Below, piece by piece: positions 1 to 8,798 of a DNA stretch of 59,047 nucleotides. The first letter of the stretch is position 1, and each line of letters opens with the position of its first letter. The stretch is from assembly GCA_900556875.1 (NCBI GenBank), contig USQQ01000011.1, positions 1-59,047 on the forward strand, read 5' to 3'. Position numbers and translations under genes: made by a program. Source of the stretch: an uncultured Collinsella sp. (lineage in GTDB: Bacteria; Actinomycetota; Coriobacteriia; Coriobacteriales; Coriobacteriaceae). Under the pieces are notes generated by a model, which made no database searches, was not told the DNA's origin, and saw nothing but the letters and a program-made list of their open reading frames with translations.

Positions 1-77
1 GGGCCCTTGCGGCGTAGTCGCTATTTATTCAGTCCAAGTTTCGGGGCGCAGTTCACAGGCACCTTTATGGTGGTTCT

Positions 78-112
78 GGCGCCGCTGCCATTATGGCAGC
101 GGCGCCTTTTTT
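78..112 (+). terminator. Rho-independent terminator of an upstream gene
   Basis: A 13-bp GC-rich hairpin (arms 78-90 and 94-106) is followed by six T residues at 107-112. It lies 59 bases before the first gene and must end a plus-strand transcript that begins outside the window. No coding frame can be assigned to bases 1-77. Confidence 0.85.
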
Positions 113-170
113 GTCCGTGCGGCGCGGTAGAGTGTAGGCGGTTGAAATTTGCGTCCATCGAGGAGCTGCC

Positions 171-1928
171 ATGAACGAGATCAAGTGCCCGCATTGCGGT
201 GAAGTTTTTAAGGTCGATGCGTCCGGTTATGCGGATATCGTCAAGCAGGTGCGCGACGCCGAGTTCTCGCGCGACCTGGACGAGCACGTGAAGGCTGTTC
301 AGCGCGAGGGCGAGCAGGCGCTGGAGCTTGAGCGCTCGCGCTCGACGGCTGCTTTGCAAAAGGCGGAGTCTCAGCGCGACGCTCAGCTTGTCGAGCAGAA
401 GAACGCTGCAGCCCAGCAGCTGGCGCAAGAACTCGCCAAGCGCGATGCGGAGCTTGCCGAGCTGCACGCCAAACTCGAGGGCGCTGCCGCGGAGCGCGAG
501 AGCGCAAGCCAGCGCGCGGCGGTTGAGGCCCGTGCCGACGCTCAAAAGGAGAACGCCGAGCTCCAGCGCGAAATCGACAACTTGCGTGCGCAGCTGGGGC
601 GCAAGGATGACGAAGCCAAGCTTGCCGAGTCGGCGGCGCGCAATGCTGCTCAAAACGATGTAGCTGCACGAGATGCCCAGATTGCCGAGTTGCAGGCCAA
701 GCTTGCCGCGGCGGACAAGGCCCAGGAGATGGCGCTTGCCGCTGCCGCGGCCGAGTCTCAGCGTGAGCTCGATGCCGCTCGCAGCGAGGCCGAACGCACA
801 CTCACAGACTACCGCGCGAAGGTGCAGGAGAAGCTTTCCGCCGCAAAGGCTCGGTCTGAGCAGGAGGCCGAGGGCCTGCGTGCCCAGCTGCGCGAGCAGG
901 AACTGATGGCAAAAATGAACCTGTCAGAGGCGGTCGCCGCGGCGGAGCGAGAGCGCGATGAGGCGCGTGCCAAACTGACGAGCGAGCTGGCGGTGCGCGA
1001 TTCTCGTGAGGAGCAAGCCAAGGCGGCACACGAGCTCGAGCTTGCGCAGGCCAAGCGCGCGAGCGATGACCTGATTCGCTACAAGGATGAAGAGATTGAG
1101 CGCCTTAAGGACATGAAGGTCCGCCTGTCCACCAAGATGGTGGGCGAGTCGCTCGAGCAGCACTGCGAGACTGAGTTCAACCGTCTGCGCATGACGGCGT
1201 TTCCCAACGCGTACTTCGAGAAAGATAATGATGCGTCCGAGGGTACCAAGGGCGACTTTATCTTCCGCGAGTGTGACGAGAGCGGCAACGAGATCATTTC
1301 GATCATGTTCGAGATGAAAAACGAGAACGACGAGACCGCGACCAAACACAAGAACGAGGATTTCTTTAAGAAACTCGATCACGATCGCCGCCAGAAAGGC
1401 TGCGAGTATGCGGTGCTCTGCACCCTGCTGGAGCCCGAGAGTGACCTCTATAACGCGGGTATCGTCGACGTGAGTTACCGCTATGAGAAGATGTACGTGA
1501 TCCGCCCGCAGTTCTTCATCCCCATGATTACGCTCCTTCGCAACGCCGCTATGGGTTCGCTTCGCTATAAGCAGGAACTGGCGGAGTACAAACAGCAGAA
1601 TATCGATGTCACGAACTTCGAAGCCAAGATGGAGAAGTTCAAGGATGGCTTCTCGCGCAACTACAACCTGGCGAGCAAGCAATTCGAGTCGGCAATCAAG
1701 GAGATCGATGCCGCCATTAAGCAGCTCGAGAAGACCAAGGACGACTTGCGCCGCAGCACCGAGAACCTACGCTTGGCCCACAACAAGGCCGATGAGCTTA
1801 CCATTCGCAAGCTCACATGGGGCAACAAGACCATGAAGGCAGCGTTTGACGAGGCACGCGAGGCTGCGCCAGAGACAAACGAGGAGCCAGCCGAGGCGGA
1901 TTCGTATGAGGTCGAGGATGCCGAGTAA
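171..1928 (+). CDS. DUF2130 coiled-coil protein with nuclease-like core
   Basis: 585 aa. The N-terminus carries CPHC (Cys6, Cys9), half of a zinc-ribbon-like motif. Residues about 20-290 are an Ala/Glu/Arg-rich coiled coil. The conserved DUF2130 core follows at about 305-480, then another charged helical region and an acidic tail. In the core, Asp362, Glu381 and Lys383 form D-x18-E-x-K, the spacing of PD-(D/E)XK nucleases, so a structural relation to nucleases is possible (inference). The family has no established function known to me. ATG is preceded by GAGGAG six bases upstream. The gene is monocistronic, with a terminator hairpin just after it and a convergent helicase gene beyond. Confidence 0.85.
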   Translation: MNEIKCPHCGEVFKVDASGYADIVKQVRDAEFSRDLDEHVKAVQREGEQALELERSRSTAALQKAESQRDAQLVEQKNAAAQQLAQELAKRDAELAELHAKLEGAAAERESASQRAAVEARADAQKENAELQREIDNLRAQLGRKDDEAKLAESAARNAAQNDVAARDAQIAELQAKLAAADKAQEMALAAAAAESQRELDAARSEAERTLTDYRAKVQEKLSAAKARSEQEAEGLRAQLREQELMAKMNLSEAVAAAERERDEARAKLTSELAVRDSREEQAKAAHELELAQAKRASDDLIRYKDEEIERLKDMKVRLSTKMVGESLEQHCETEFNRLRMTAFPNAYFEKDNDASEGTKGDFIFRECDESGNEIISIMFEMKNENDETATKHKNEDFFKKLDHDRRQKGCEYAVLCTLLEPESDLYNAGIVDVSYRYEKMYVIRPQFFIPMITLLRNAAMGSLRYKQELAEYKQQNIDVTNFEAKMEKFKDGFSRNYNLASKQFESAIKEIDAAIKQLEKTKDDLRRSTENLRLAHNKADELTIRKLTWGNKTMKAAFDEAREAAPETNEEPAEADSYEVEDAE

Positions 1929-1948
1929 GGCATAGCGGATAGTGAAAA

Positions 1949-1985
1949 AGCGGGGCTGCTGGCGATGTTGCCAACAGCCCCGCTT
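1949..1985. terminator. Bidirectional terminator between convergent genes
   Basis: Arms 1949-1959 and 1975-1985 form an 11-bp perfect stem with an A-run before and a T-rich run after. It can therefore end both the DUF2130 gene (plus) and the helicase gene (minus). Confidence 0.75.
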
Positions 1986-2007
1986 CGTTTCGTCCCAATA
2001 TGCTTGG

Positions 2008-4689
2008 CTAATCCTCGAGCAAATCCTCGATAAAACCGACGCGGTAGTTCTTGAAGATGACCTCGCCACCGTCTTGCGTGGCGTCCAGATCGACATCGCC
2101 CATGATGCCAAAGTCGTGGTCGCCGTCCTCGTCGGCAAAAATCTGGTGCACGTGCCACACGTGGAGCGCCTTCTCGTCGGACTCGTCGATCGAGAACATA
2201 GCAGAGGAGCGCGCGTCGCCGTCGGTGAGAATCTCCTCGTGCTGCTCGTGGTAAGCGTCGAGTGCTTTTTGCCAGCGGATCTCGCTCATGCCCCAGTCGT
2301 CGTCGAGTTCGCCCAGGTCGCGCACATGCTCGCGGGCGGCAAGAGTCACGCGGCGGAAGAGCGCGTTGCGCACCAACAGCGTGCAGCCGCGACGATCCGC
2401 CACGACCTCGTCGATGCCCTGCGGCGGCGCGGCGTCGAGGGCTGCCGGGTTGCCGGCGTTCTCCCACTCGTCCACCAGGCTCGAGTCGACCGAGCGCACC
2501 ACAAAGCCCAGCCACGAGATAATGTCGCGCAGGCGCTCGTCGCGCTTCTCGATGGGTACGGTGCGGTCGAGCGAACGGTAAGCCTCTGCCAGGTAGCGCA
2601 GCAAAATGCCCTCGGAGCGGGCGATGCCGAGCTTTTGAATGTAGCCCTTAAAATCGCTCGCGCTTTCCAGCATATCGCGCAGGACGCTCTTGGGAGAGAG
2701 CTGGTAGTCGTTTGCCCAGGGTACTTCCTGGCAGTACTTGTCAAAAGCGGCGTCGAGTAAATCCTCGAGCGGCTTTTCGTACGTGACGTCTTGAATGCGC
2801 TCCAGACGCTCCTCATACTCGATGCCGTCGGCCTTCATCTCGGCCATAGCTCGATCGCGTGCGGCACGCTCCTGCGCACGCAGCACTTGCTTGGGATCTT
2901 CGAGCGTCGCCTCGACCATTGAGATTAAATCCATGGTATAGGTCTCGCTCTCGGGATCGAGCAGCTCCAACGCGGCGAGCAAGAACGGCGAGAGCGGCTG
3001 ATCGAGCGCGAAGTCCTCGGGCAGATCGACCGTCAGCGCATAGTCGATGTCTGATGCGGCGTCGGTCGGGGCGTCGGGCGCGGGCGGCACCTCGGTGCGC
3101 ACGACGACGCCGGAATCGATGAGCGTGGCGAAAATCTCATCGGCGCGAACCTCGAGCTTGGACTTTTCCTCGGGGGTCTGCAGGCTTGTCTCGATGAGGT
3201 CGTGCACGCGGGCGCGGGCATCGCCGCCCTGTTCGACCACGCTAATCACCATGGAGTGTGTGATGCGAAGGCGCGGCTTGAGCGTTTCGGGCTGCGTCTC
3301 GATCAGGCGCTCAAAGGTCTGCTTGTTCCAGGTGACAAAGCCCTCGGGGGCCTTCTTCTTTTTAATCTTGCGGAGCTTCTTGGGGTCGTCGCCCGCCTTG
3401 GCCATGAGCTTGGCATTCTCGATCTCGTGCTCGGGTGCCTCGGCAATCACCATGCCCTCGGTATCGAAGCCCGAGCGGCCGGCGCGACCGGCAATCTGAT
3501 GAAACTCGCGGGCGCGCAGACGACGCATCTTGTAGCCGTCGAACTTGGTGAGCGCGGTGAGCACCACGGTATGGATGGGCACGTTGATGCCGACGCCGAG
3601 CGTATCGGTGCCGCAGATGACGGGCAACAGGCCCTGTTGTGCCAAGCGCTCGACCAGCAGACGATAGCGCGGCAACATGCCAGCATGGTGCACGCCGACG
3701 CCGCATCCGAGCAAGCGCTTAAGAATCTTGCCAAAGGCCGTCGAGAAGCTCGTGTCCTTGGCCGCCTCCTTGATGGCCTCGCGCTGCTCCTTGCTGGCAA
3801 TACCAAAGTTGGCGAGGGATTGCGCCGTCGCAAGTGCGGCGTCCTGGCTAAAGTGCACGATGTAGAGCGGGGCCTCGCCGCGGCGCATTGCGAGCTCGAC
3901 CGTGCCCTCGAGGGAGGTCGTCACATAGTCATAACTCAGCGGAACCGGACGCGGGGCGTCGACAACCAAGTCGCAGGTTGCGCCGGTGTGCTCCTCAAGT
4001 GAGGCGGCGATGGCAGTGACATCGCCGAGTGTGGCGCTCATGAGCATGAATTGCGTGTGAGGCAGGGTGAGCAGCGGCACCTGCCAGGCCCAACCGCGAT
4101 CAGGGTCGGCAAAGTAGTGGAACTCGTCCATGGCGACGCAGCCAACATCGGCATCTTCGCCCTCGCGCAGTGCGTCGTTGGCAAGGATCTCTGCCGTGCA
4201 GCAGATGACGGGCGCCTTGGTGTTGATATGCGTGTCGCCGGTGATCATACCGACGTTATCGCGGCCGAGCACCTGTACCAGATCGAAGAACTTTTCGCTG
4301 ACCAGGGCCTTGATAGGGGCCGTGTAATAGCAACGTTTGCCCTGCGCCATGCCCATAAAGAGCATGCCCAGCGCGACAAGCGACTTGCCCGATCCGGTCG
4401 GTGTTCCCAAAATGACATGGTCACCGGCGGCTAGATCCATGAGGGCCTCTTCTTGGTGATCCCACAGCTCAATGCCGCGATTGCTCGTCCATTCAAAGAA
4501 GCGTTCGAAGGCCTGATCGGGCGTGAGCCACGGTTCGGGCTCACTGCCGTCTTCGGGCTCCCACCAGGTGGGGGAGAGCGCGCCGAGCGAGCCGAACTCG
4601 GCCTCGGTTCCCGTGCCGCCCGAGAATGAGCTGGCGGCGCCGGCGCCCGAGACGGTGCTGGCGGCGGTATCTGTCGTGGTCTGTGCCAT
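2008..4689 (-). CDS. SKI2-like DEAD/DEAH helicase with DUF3516-type C-terminus
   Basis: 893 aa. After a low-complexity N-terminus of about 45 residues, the superfamily 2 core shows Walker A GTPTGSGKS, a DEFH box (VAMDEFHYFADPDRGWAWQ), the SAT motif III, and motifs HHAGMLPRYR and GTDTLGVGINVP. The Q-x-x-G-R-A-G-R motif VI is visible as HQIAGRAGRSG. The remaining half is a long helical and acidic region like the DUF3516 domain found on many actinobacterial SKI2-like helicases. It probably acts on RNA or structured nucleic acid, but the substrate is unknown. The ATG at 4689 follows AGAAAGCAACCAC; the ribosome binding site is weak. The gene appears monocistronic. Confidence 0.88.
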   Translation of the reverse strand: MAQTTTDTAASTVSGAGAASSFSGGTGTEAEFGSLGALSPTWWEPEDGSEPEPWLTPDQAFERFFEWTSNRGIELWDHQEEALMDLAAGDHVILGTPTGSGKSLVALGMLFMGMAQGKRCYYTAPIKALVSEKFFDLVQVLGRDNVGMITGDTHINTKAPVICCTAEILANDALREGEDADVGCVAMDEFHYFADPDRGWAWQVPLLTLPHTQFMLMSATLGDVTAIAASLEEHTGATCDLVVDAPRPVPLSYDYVTTSLEGTVELAMRRGEAPLYIVHFSQDAALATAQSLANFGIASKEQREAIKEAAKDTSFSTAFGKILKRLLGCGVGVHHAGMLPRYRLLVERLAQQGLLPVICGTDTLGVGINVPIHTVVLTALTKFDGYKMRRLRAREFHQIAGRAGRSGFDTEGMVIAEAPEHEIENAKLMAKAGDDPKKLRKIKKKKAPEGFVTWNKQTFERLIETQPETLKPRLRITHSMVISVVEQGGDARARVHDLIETSLQTPEEKSKLEVRADEIFATLIDSGVVVRTEVPPAPDAPTDAASDIDYALTVDLPEDFALDQPLSPFLLAALELLDPESETYTMDLISMVEATLEDPKQVLRAQERAARDRAMAEMKADGIEYEERLERIQDVTYEKPLEDLLDAAFDKYCQEVPWANDYQLSPKSVLRDMLESASDFKGYIQKLGIARSEGILLRYLAEAYRSLDRTVPIEKRDERLRDIISWLGFVVRSVDSSLVDEWENAGNPAALDAAPPQGIDEVVADRRGCTLLVRNALFRRVTLAAREHVRDLGELDDDWGMSEIRWQKALDAYHEQHEEILTDGDARSSAMFSIDESDEKALHVWHVHQIFADEDGDHDFGIMGDVDLDATQDGGEVIFKNYRVGFIEDLLED

Positions 4690-4997
4690 GTGGTTGCTTT
4701 CTCTCGCGTTTGTCCGCCATCCATTATGGCGTAGCGGCGGCGCGGAGTGCTAGCGCGCGGGAAAATGCAGGAAATGGGCGTTCTGCCCAGCCGTTTGGTG
4801 CAGTCGCCAGCTAAGTGAGTAGACTTTTTGCGATATCGCGAGCACATGGTTTTTACGCAAGGTCTCTACCTGCGGTTTTAGTTTTTGCCATACGGGTTGT
4901 GCTCGGCTGTTGTCAAAAAGTCTACTCACTTAGGTTTGAGGGCCGTTCGTCGGCGCCTATTTGCGCTTGGTTGTCAACGCCGCGGCCATCAAAAGCC
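4690..4997. other. Intergenic region holding a palindromic element
   Basis: 308 bases between two minus-strand genes. It must contain the helicase promoter, though no convincing -35/-10 pair stood out. It also contains the nested inverted repeat annotated separately at 4811-4933. No coding frame here is supported. Confidence 0.5.
4811..4933. repeat. 123-bp element with 20-bp perfect terminal inverted repeats
   Basis: Bases 4811-4830 and 4914-4933 are exact reverse complements (20 of 20). A second inverted repeat is nested inside (4839-4846 with 4898-4905, 8 of 8). The interior is AT-richer than the flanks. Size and structure fit a small non-autonomous element or intergenic palindromic repeat. 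There is no T-run typical of a terminator, and no target-site duplication is obvious. Confidence 0.7.
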
Positions 4998-5837
4998 CTA
5001 GGACTCCTGCGGCAGGCGCTTTTTGCCTTTACGGGCGCGGTTTTTAAAGTTCTCGACGGCTTCTTCCATGCCCAGAGGCACATAGGTGAGCTCATCGAGG
5101 TTATCGGGCAGGTAGCAGGCAAGACTTTGCTCCTGCATGTGACCCGCCGTGAGCGCATCGTCACTGGGATGTGCGCCGGGTGTGGCGCAAATGCCATAGA
5201 CGACGGCACCCATCTCGCGCGTGCGGCGCTCGTATTCGGTCTCGGGGTGCTCGGGATGGTCGCGGCGGACGTCGTCGCTTACCCAAAGCGTGTCATAGCC
5301 GGCCGCAGCAAACTGCCCCAAGGCGTAGTCGCGCAATGGCTTACTGTCGGTGCGCAGCGTGACGGTGGCGCCGGCTGCAAAGAGCGGACGGTACAGCATT
5401 AGGTGGTCGACATGGACGAGTCGCTTTTTGGCGTACTTGGCCTTGGGCTGCGGCGTGGGAAAGTTGATGGTGATGGCATCGAGCTCGCCTGCGGCAAATA
5501 GCTGCGGCAGCGATGCGGCACCTCGGGGCAGGACGAGTGCGTTGGACAGCCCCTGCTCGCAGATTTTCTGTGCGGCATAGGCGATGCAGATGGGCTCCTG
5601 GTCCATACCGATAAAGAGCGTGTCGGGCTCACGGCGAGCTTGCTCAACCAGATAGGTGCCTTTGCCGCAGCCCAGATCCAGATGAAGGCGGGTGAAGGGT
5701 GCGCCGCCGGCTGGCGCGCAGGCTTCGCGCCAATTCCCGGCATAAGGCTCGGGGTTCGTCTCAATCGCATTGGCGTTGCGCTCCAGGCGCTCCTCGAGCA
5801 CAAAGTTCTTAGGGGTGCGAACGTGGACGGCTCCCAT
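4998..5837 (-). CDS. trmB: tRNA (guanine-N7)-methyltransferase
   Basis: 279 aa. The family methylates N7 of guanine 46 in the tRNA variable loop using S-adenosylmethionine. The AdoMet motif I LDLGCGKGTYLVE lies at about residues 73-85, followed by an acidic residue in FIGMDQEP. The motif usually written FPDPWPKKRHHKRR appears here as INFPTPQPKAKYAKKRLVH, so the usual Asp and Trp are replaced by Thr and Gln. The C-terminal region contains TEYERR, matching the conserved TxxE block. The ATG at 5837 follows GGAG in the minus strand. It lies 119 bases downstream of a second methyltransferase gene and may share its transcript. Confidence 0.85.
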   Translation of the reverse strand: MGAVHVRTPKNFVLEERLERNANAIETNPEPYAGNWREACAPAGGAPFTRLHLDLGCGKGTYLVEQARREPDTLFIGMDQEPICIAYAAQKICEQGLSNALVLPRGAASLPQLFAAGELDAITINFPTPQPKAKYAKKRLVHVDHLMLYRPLFAAGATVTLRTDSKPLRDYALGQFAAAGYDTLWVSDDVRRDHPEHPETEYERRTREMGAVVYGICATPGAHPSDDALTAGHMQEQSLACYLPDNLDELTYVPLGMEEAVENFKNRARKGKKRLPQES

Positions 5838-5956
5838 GAGGCTCCTTGGTCATACGTATGGAACACAATGCAGGCGCGTTCCGTCAATGGGTTGGAAAAA
5901 GATGGGCATAGTTTGCCCGAACGTTGCGGCGCGGCTCGGCGGCGAGTCGCCGATGC

Positions 5957-6829
5957 CTACAGACGCTTGAGGACCACATAGCGGTTGAGCTCGCCGCTGC
6001 GACCGTCGGCATGGAAACGCTCAAGCTCGCGCACGGGGACCTCGCCGCTCTTGTAGAACGTACGGACGCCGCGCACCAGGTCGGTGATCTGCTGATCGTC
6101 AAAGTGATGACAATAGCGGTAGGCGTGGCGGTCGTTTTGCCAGCCAATGAGGTGGTCGCCGGCTTCAAACTGCGCGGAATCGTAACCCTCAAACGGCGGG
6201 GTGAGCTCGGCGCGGGCTTCGGCGCGAACGGCCTTGCGCGCCATGCGCTCGTCGTTCATAAACTCCCAAAAGCTGATAGCGATGATGCCGCCCGGGCGCG
6301 TTTGGCGCACCAAGGCATCAAGTACGCGTACGCGGTACTCGCACGATGGTACGTGGTGCATAAAGCCAAAGCAGACCGAGATGTCGGCGAGCGGGGCGTC
6401 AAAGAGCGCATCGGGCGTCTCGGCGGGGTTGAGCCTCATGAGGGCGTCGAGCACATCGAGTTCCTGGAAGTGCAGGTTGGGAATGCGCAGGGCGTGGCCA
6501 TGTGCATCGATGGCCAGGTCTTGGCACGAGTCGACGCCATAGAACTCGAAGGGGCAGCTGGCATCTGCCGAGGGGTTTGCGCCGTCGACGCCCTTGGCGG
6601 CAAGTGCGCCGCCGGCGGCAAAGTTCTCGAATCGCATATTGCCGCAGGCAAGATCGAAGACGCGGACGGGATGCTCGATCGTGGCCACATCGAGCTGTCC
6701 GAGCGCGATGTCCATGGTGCGCACCCAGCCGGGCCACGGGGCTTGGCGCGTATCGGAAAAGGAGGCGGAGTGCTCGCGATAGAACGTGTTGTTGAGCTGG
6801 ATGAGCGATGAGGCGAAATCGCGGTTCAC
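5957..6829 (-). CDS. Trm9/ALKBH8-like SAM methyltransferase
   Basis: 290 aa from a GTG at 6829 that has GGAGGGAG nine bases upstream; a longer open frame to 6964 lacks such a site. Residues near the N-terminus (FSDTRQAPWPGWVR) resemble the HFSQTRYKPWP block of yeast Trm9. VFDLACGNMRFENF is AdoMet motif I, and CFGFMHHVPSCEYRVRVL followed by RPGGIIAISFWEF matches the Trm9 HH...GG block. A late YRYCHHFDDQQITDLV resembles its RYYHLY segment. Eukaryotic Trm9 methylates cm5U34 of tRNA made by Elongator. An Elp3 gene lies 2 kb away, so the same role is plausible. Family recall only; it could be another class I methyltransferase. Confidence 0.65.
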   Translation of the reverse strand: MNRDFASSLIQLNNTFYREHSASFSDTRQAPWPGWVRTMDIALGQLDVATIEHPVRVFDLACGNMRFENFAAGGALAAKGVDGANPSADASCPFEFYGVDSCQDLAIDAHGHALRIPNLHFQELDVLDALMRLNPAETPDALFDAPLADISVCFGFMHHVPSCEYRVRVLDALVRQTRPGGIIAISFWEFMNDERMARKAVRAEARAELTPPFEGYDSAQFEAGDHLIGWQNDRHAYRYCHHFDDQQITDLVRGVRTFYKSGEVPVRELERFHADGRSGELNRYVVLKRL

Positions 6830-7097
6830 GGCGCGGAACTCCCTCCGATGGCGGTGCGGAATAAATAGTACGACCATACTACCGTTAACGCCGCAACGGG
6901 GACAACCGAGCTGTGGGTCATTGCTTTGTTTGGACACATTTCCGCAGCTCATCTGTGCCCGCAACCGCCGGTTGTCAAAAATCTCACTAGAATAGGTGGC
7001 ATGCTTTTGGCGGTGGCGGATAGATTTTTAACTGTGCAAGGCGCCTTAAGAACAGCAACGGTCCGGCGGCACGGCTGGCAAAAGCATAGGAGGAACC
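6830..7097. promoter_or_regulatory. Divergent intergenic region with small inverted repeat
   Basis: 268 bases between the divergent methyltransferase and HTH regulator genes. The segment near 6864-6882 contains an AATAGTA...TACTACC inverted repeat that could be an operator, with TACTAT as a possible -10 for the methyltransferase. TAGAAT at 6988-6993 is a possible -10 toward the regulator gene. No strong -35 was found for either. Confidence 0.35.
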
Positions 7098-7820
7098 ATG
7101 AATGTAGAAACTGCGCAGCGGCTCGCCGACCTTCGCCGCAGCAAGGGCTTTAGCCAAGAAGGGTTGGCGCGAAAGCTGGGGCTGTCGCGCCAAGCGGTCA
7201 GTAAATGGGAGCGCGCGGAGAGCTCGCCCGATACCGAGAACCTGATCTCGCTCGCAAAACTCTATGGCGTGAGCTTGGACGAGCTCCTCAATCCGAGTGA
7301 CGAGATCGAGGACGATATCGAGTTTGAGAACGAGGACCGCGCCCGTCAGCGCGAGGCCGAGGCGGCGGAGCGCGCCCGTACCCATGAGGCGGCGGCACGT
7401 GCTACCGAGGCGGCAACGCAGGCGAGTGATGCCGCCGCCAAGGCGGCGCAAGCGGCAAGCTGGAGTGCGCAGGCCGCCAATGCCGCTACGGCGCAGGTGA
7501 CGAGTGGCGGCGCGGTTGGCTCGACTCCGGTGAAGGGCCCGTTCCAGTCGTTCCCGTATTGGGCTGTGTGTTGGCTGCTGTTCTTTTTGCTGATGTTCCC
7601 GTTTGGTGCCGGCCCCTTTGCCGCGCTGATCTTCTTTACGATTCCCATCTATCACTGGGTGGCGCGTGCACTCGATGGTGATTGGGCGCGCGGGGATATT
7701 CAGGTTGGTTCGGCACCGGTGACGGCTAGGACTCAGGTGCAGGATGCTTCCGCTGCGGTTGATGCTGGCGTGGCTACCGCGACTACCGCTGACCCGATCA
7801 CCAAAGAGGGTGATGAATGA
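7098..7820 (+). CDS. Membrane-anchored XRE-family HTH regulator
   Basis: 240 aa. Residues 1-62 are a Cro/C1-type helix-turn-helix (LRRSKGFSQEGLARKLGLSRQAVSKWERAESSP, then LISLAKLYGVSLDELL). An Ala-rich, probably helical linker occupies about 80-135. Two hydrophobic segments at about 155-190 (AVCWLLFFLLMFPFG and FAALIFFTIPIYHW) suggest the protein is tethered to the membrane. The C-terminal 40 residues are low complexity. ATG follows AGGAGG. It overlaps the next gene (DUF4097) by four bases (ATGA), so the two are translationally coupled. It may sense envelope state and regulate its own operon (inference). Confidence 0.85.
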   Translation: MNVETAQRLADLRRSKGFSQEGLARKLGLSRQAVSKWERAESSPDTENLISLAKLYGVSLDELLNPSDEIEDDIEFENEDRARQREAEAAERARTHEAAARATEAATQASDAAAKAAQAASWSAQAANAATAQVTSGGAVGSTPVKGPFQSFPYWAVCWLLFFLLMFPFGAGPFAALIFFTIPIYHWVARALDGDWARGDIQVGSAPVTARTQVQDASAAVDAGVATATTADPITKEGDE

Positions 7821-8719
7821 TGAAGCTTTCGCATGAATCCAAGGTACGCTTGGGCGTTGGCATCGGAGCGTTCGTGCTCATCATCGGACTTGTCTTTGGT
7901 ATTTCGCGGACTTTGATTCATTTTGATGGCCCGTGGGATCTCGACGATGTTGTACCCGGCTTGTCTGGTATGGACGATGTGGTCGGCGACGACGATTTTA
8001 TGAACGATGGCGGTAAATATTCCGCTCAACCTCAGCAGCTTTCGAGTGCGACCTTTGATGCCGATGAGTTCCGCTACCTTGATTTCGATATCGCCGCGGC
8101 TACGGTGGACGTCAAGGTTGTTGATGGCAACAAGGCTCGCGTTATCGAGCGGGGACGCGTTGCCAAGGGTATGGATGCCTCCAAGGCCGCGACGCAAAAC
8201 ATCGCATCCGTCGAGGACTCGACGCTCAAGGTTTCCCAGTTTGGAAGTGATGACGGTAAGGCAATCGATCGCTCAGTTACGGTCGAGCTGCCGCGCCGTG
8301 TTGCCGAACATCTGAAGGGGATCAACGCGCACGTGGGCTCGGGTGATCTGCAGATTGCCGGTGTCATCTGTGATGGTTTTGACCTTTTCCTGGGTGCGGG
8401 AGATGTAGAGTTTACGGGCAGCGTGACTGATGCGCTCAGTGCTGAGGTCGGTTCGGGCGATGTGACGTTCGAGCTCTACCAGGCCCCCGCGAAGTCGATG
8501 GACGTAAGCGTGGACTCGGGCGATGTGGAGATATCGGTTCCGAACTCTACGGGCTTTAAGGCGAGCCTCACCGTGGGCAGCGGCGACTTCGAGAGCGATT
8601 TCCTTCCGCTTGGCTACGACGGCGAGACCATTTTGAATCTTGAATTCGACAACGGTGATAAATCTGCCACGTATCGTTTTAAGGTCGGTTCGGGCGACAT
8701 GTCGTTTGATTCGGAGTGA
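7817..8719 (+). CDS. DUF4097-type beta-repeat envelope protein
   Basis: 300 aa. One N-terminal membrane segment (about 10-32) is followed by an extracytoplasmic region. That region contains six copies of a (V/L)(G/D)(S/A)GD(L/V/F/M) turn motif between about residues 170 and 298 (VGSGDLQI, LGAGDVEF, VGSGDVTF, VDSGDVEI, VGSGDFES, VGSGDMSF), the signature of DUF4097 single-stranded beta-helix-like proteins. Function is unknown; family members often travel with PadR/DUF1700 or HTH regulators. It is coupled to the HTH gene by a 4-base overlap. A terminator hairpin follows at 8766. A second, truncated candidate of this family occurs at 43.4 kb in this window. Confidence 0.8.
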   Translation: MMKLSHESKVRLGVGIGAFVLIIGLVFGISRTLIHFDGPWDLDDVVPGLSGMDDVVGDDDFMNDGGKYSAQPQQLSSATFDADEFRYLDFDIAAATVDVKVVDGNKARVIERGRVAKGMDASKAATQNIASVEDSTLKVSQFGSDDGKAIDRSVTVELPRRVAEHLKGINAHVGSGDLQIAGVICDGFDLFLGAGDVEFTGSVTDALSAEVGSGDVTFELYQAPAKSMDVSVDSGDVEISVPNSTGFKASLTVGSGDFESDFLPLGYDGETILNLEFDNGDKSATYRFKVGSGDMSFDSE

Positions 8720-8765
8720 CATGCGGTTTTCGGAGACCCGCAAACGTAGCCGCGCTGTTTGATGA

Positions 8766-8798
8766 AGGCGCCGAAGCCGAGATTGGCTTCGGCACCTT
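8766..8798. terminator. Terminator hairpin after the DUF4097 gene
   Basis: A 9-bp perfect stem (8770-8778 with 8785-8793), extended by flanking AAGG/CCTT pairs, is followed by a T-rich stretch. It separates the DUF4097 gene from elp3. Confidence 0.65.

Noticed and set aside
924..1682. A 252-codon minus-strand frame inside the DUF2130 gene
   Set aside because: Complement of a real, well-supported gene; no ribosome binding site or family resemblance.
4815..5402. A 195-codon plus-strand frame overlapping trmB and the palindromic element
   Set aside because: Begins inside the inverted repeat and is mostly antisense to trmB; no coding signature.
6830..6964. Longer N-terminus for the Trm9-like protein including a CPRCG motif
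   Set aside because: The internal GTG at 6829 has a strong ribosome binding site and the conserved fold starts right after it; the upstream stretch contains promoter-like inverted repeats.
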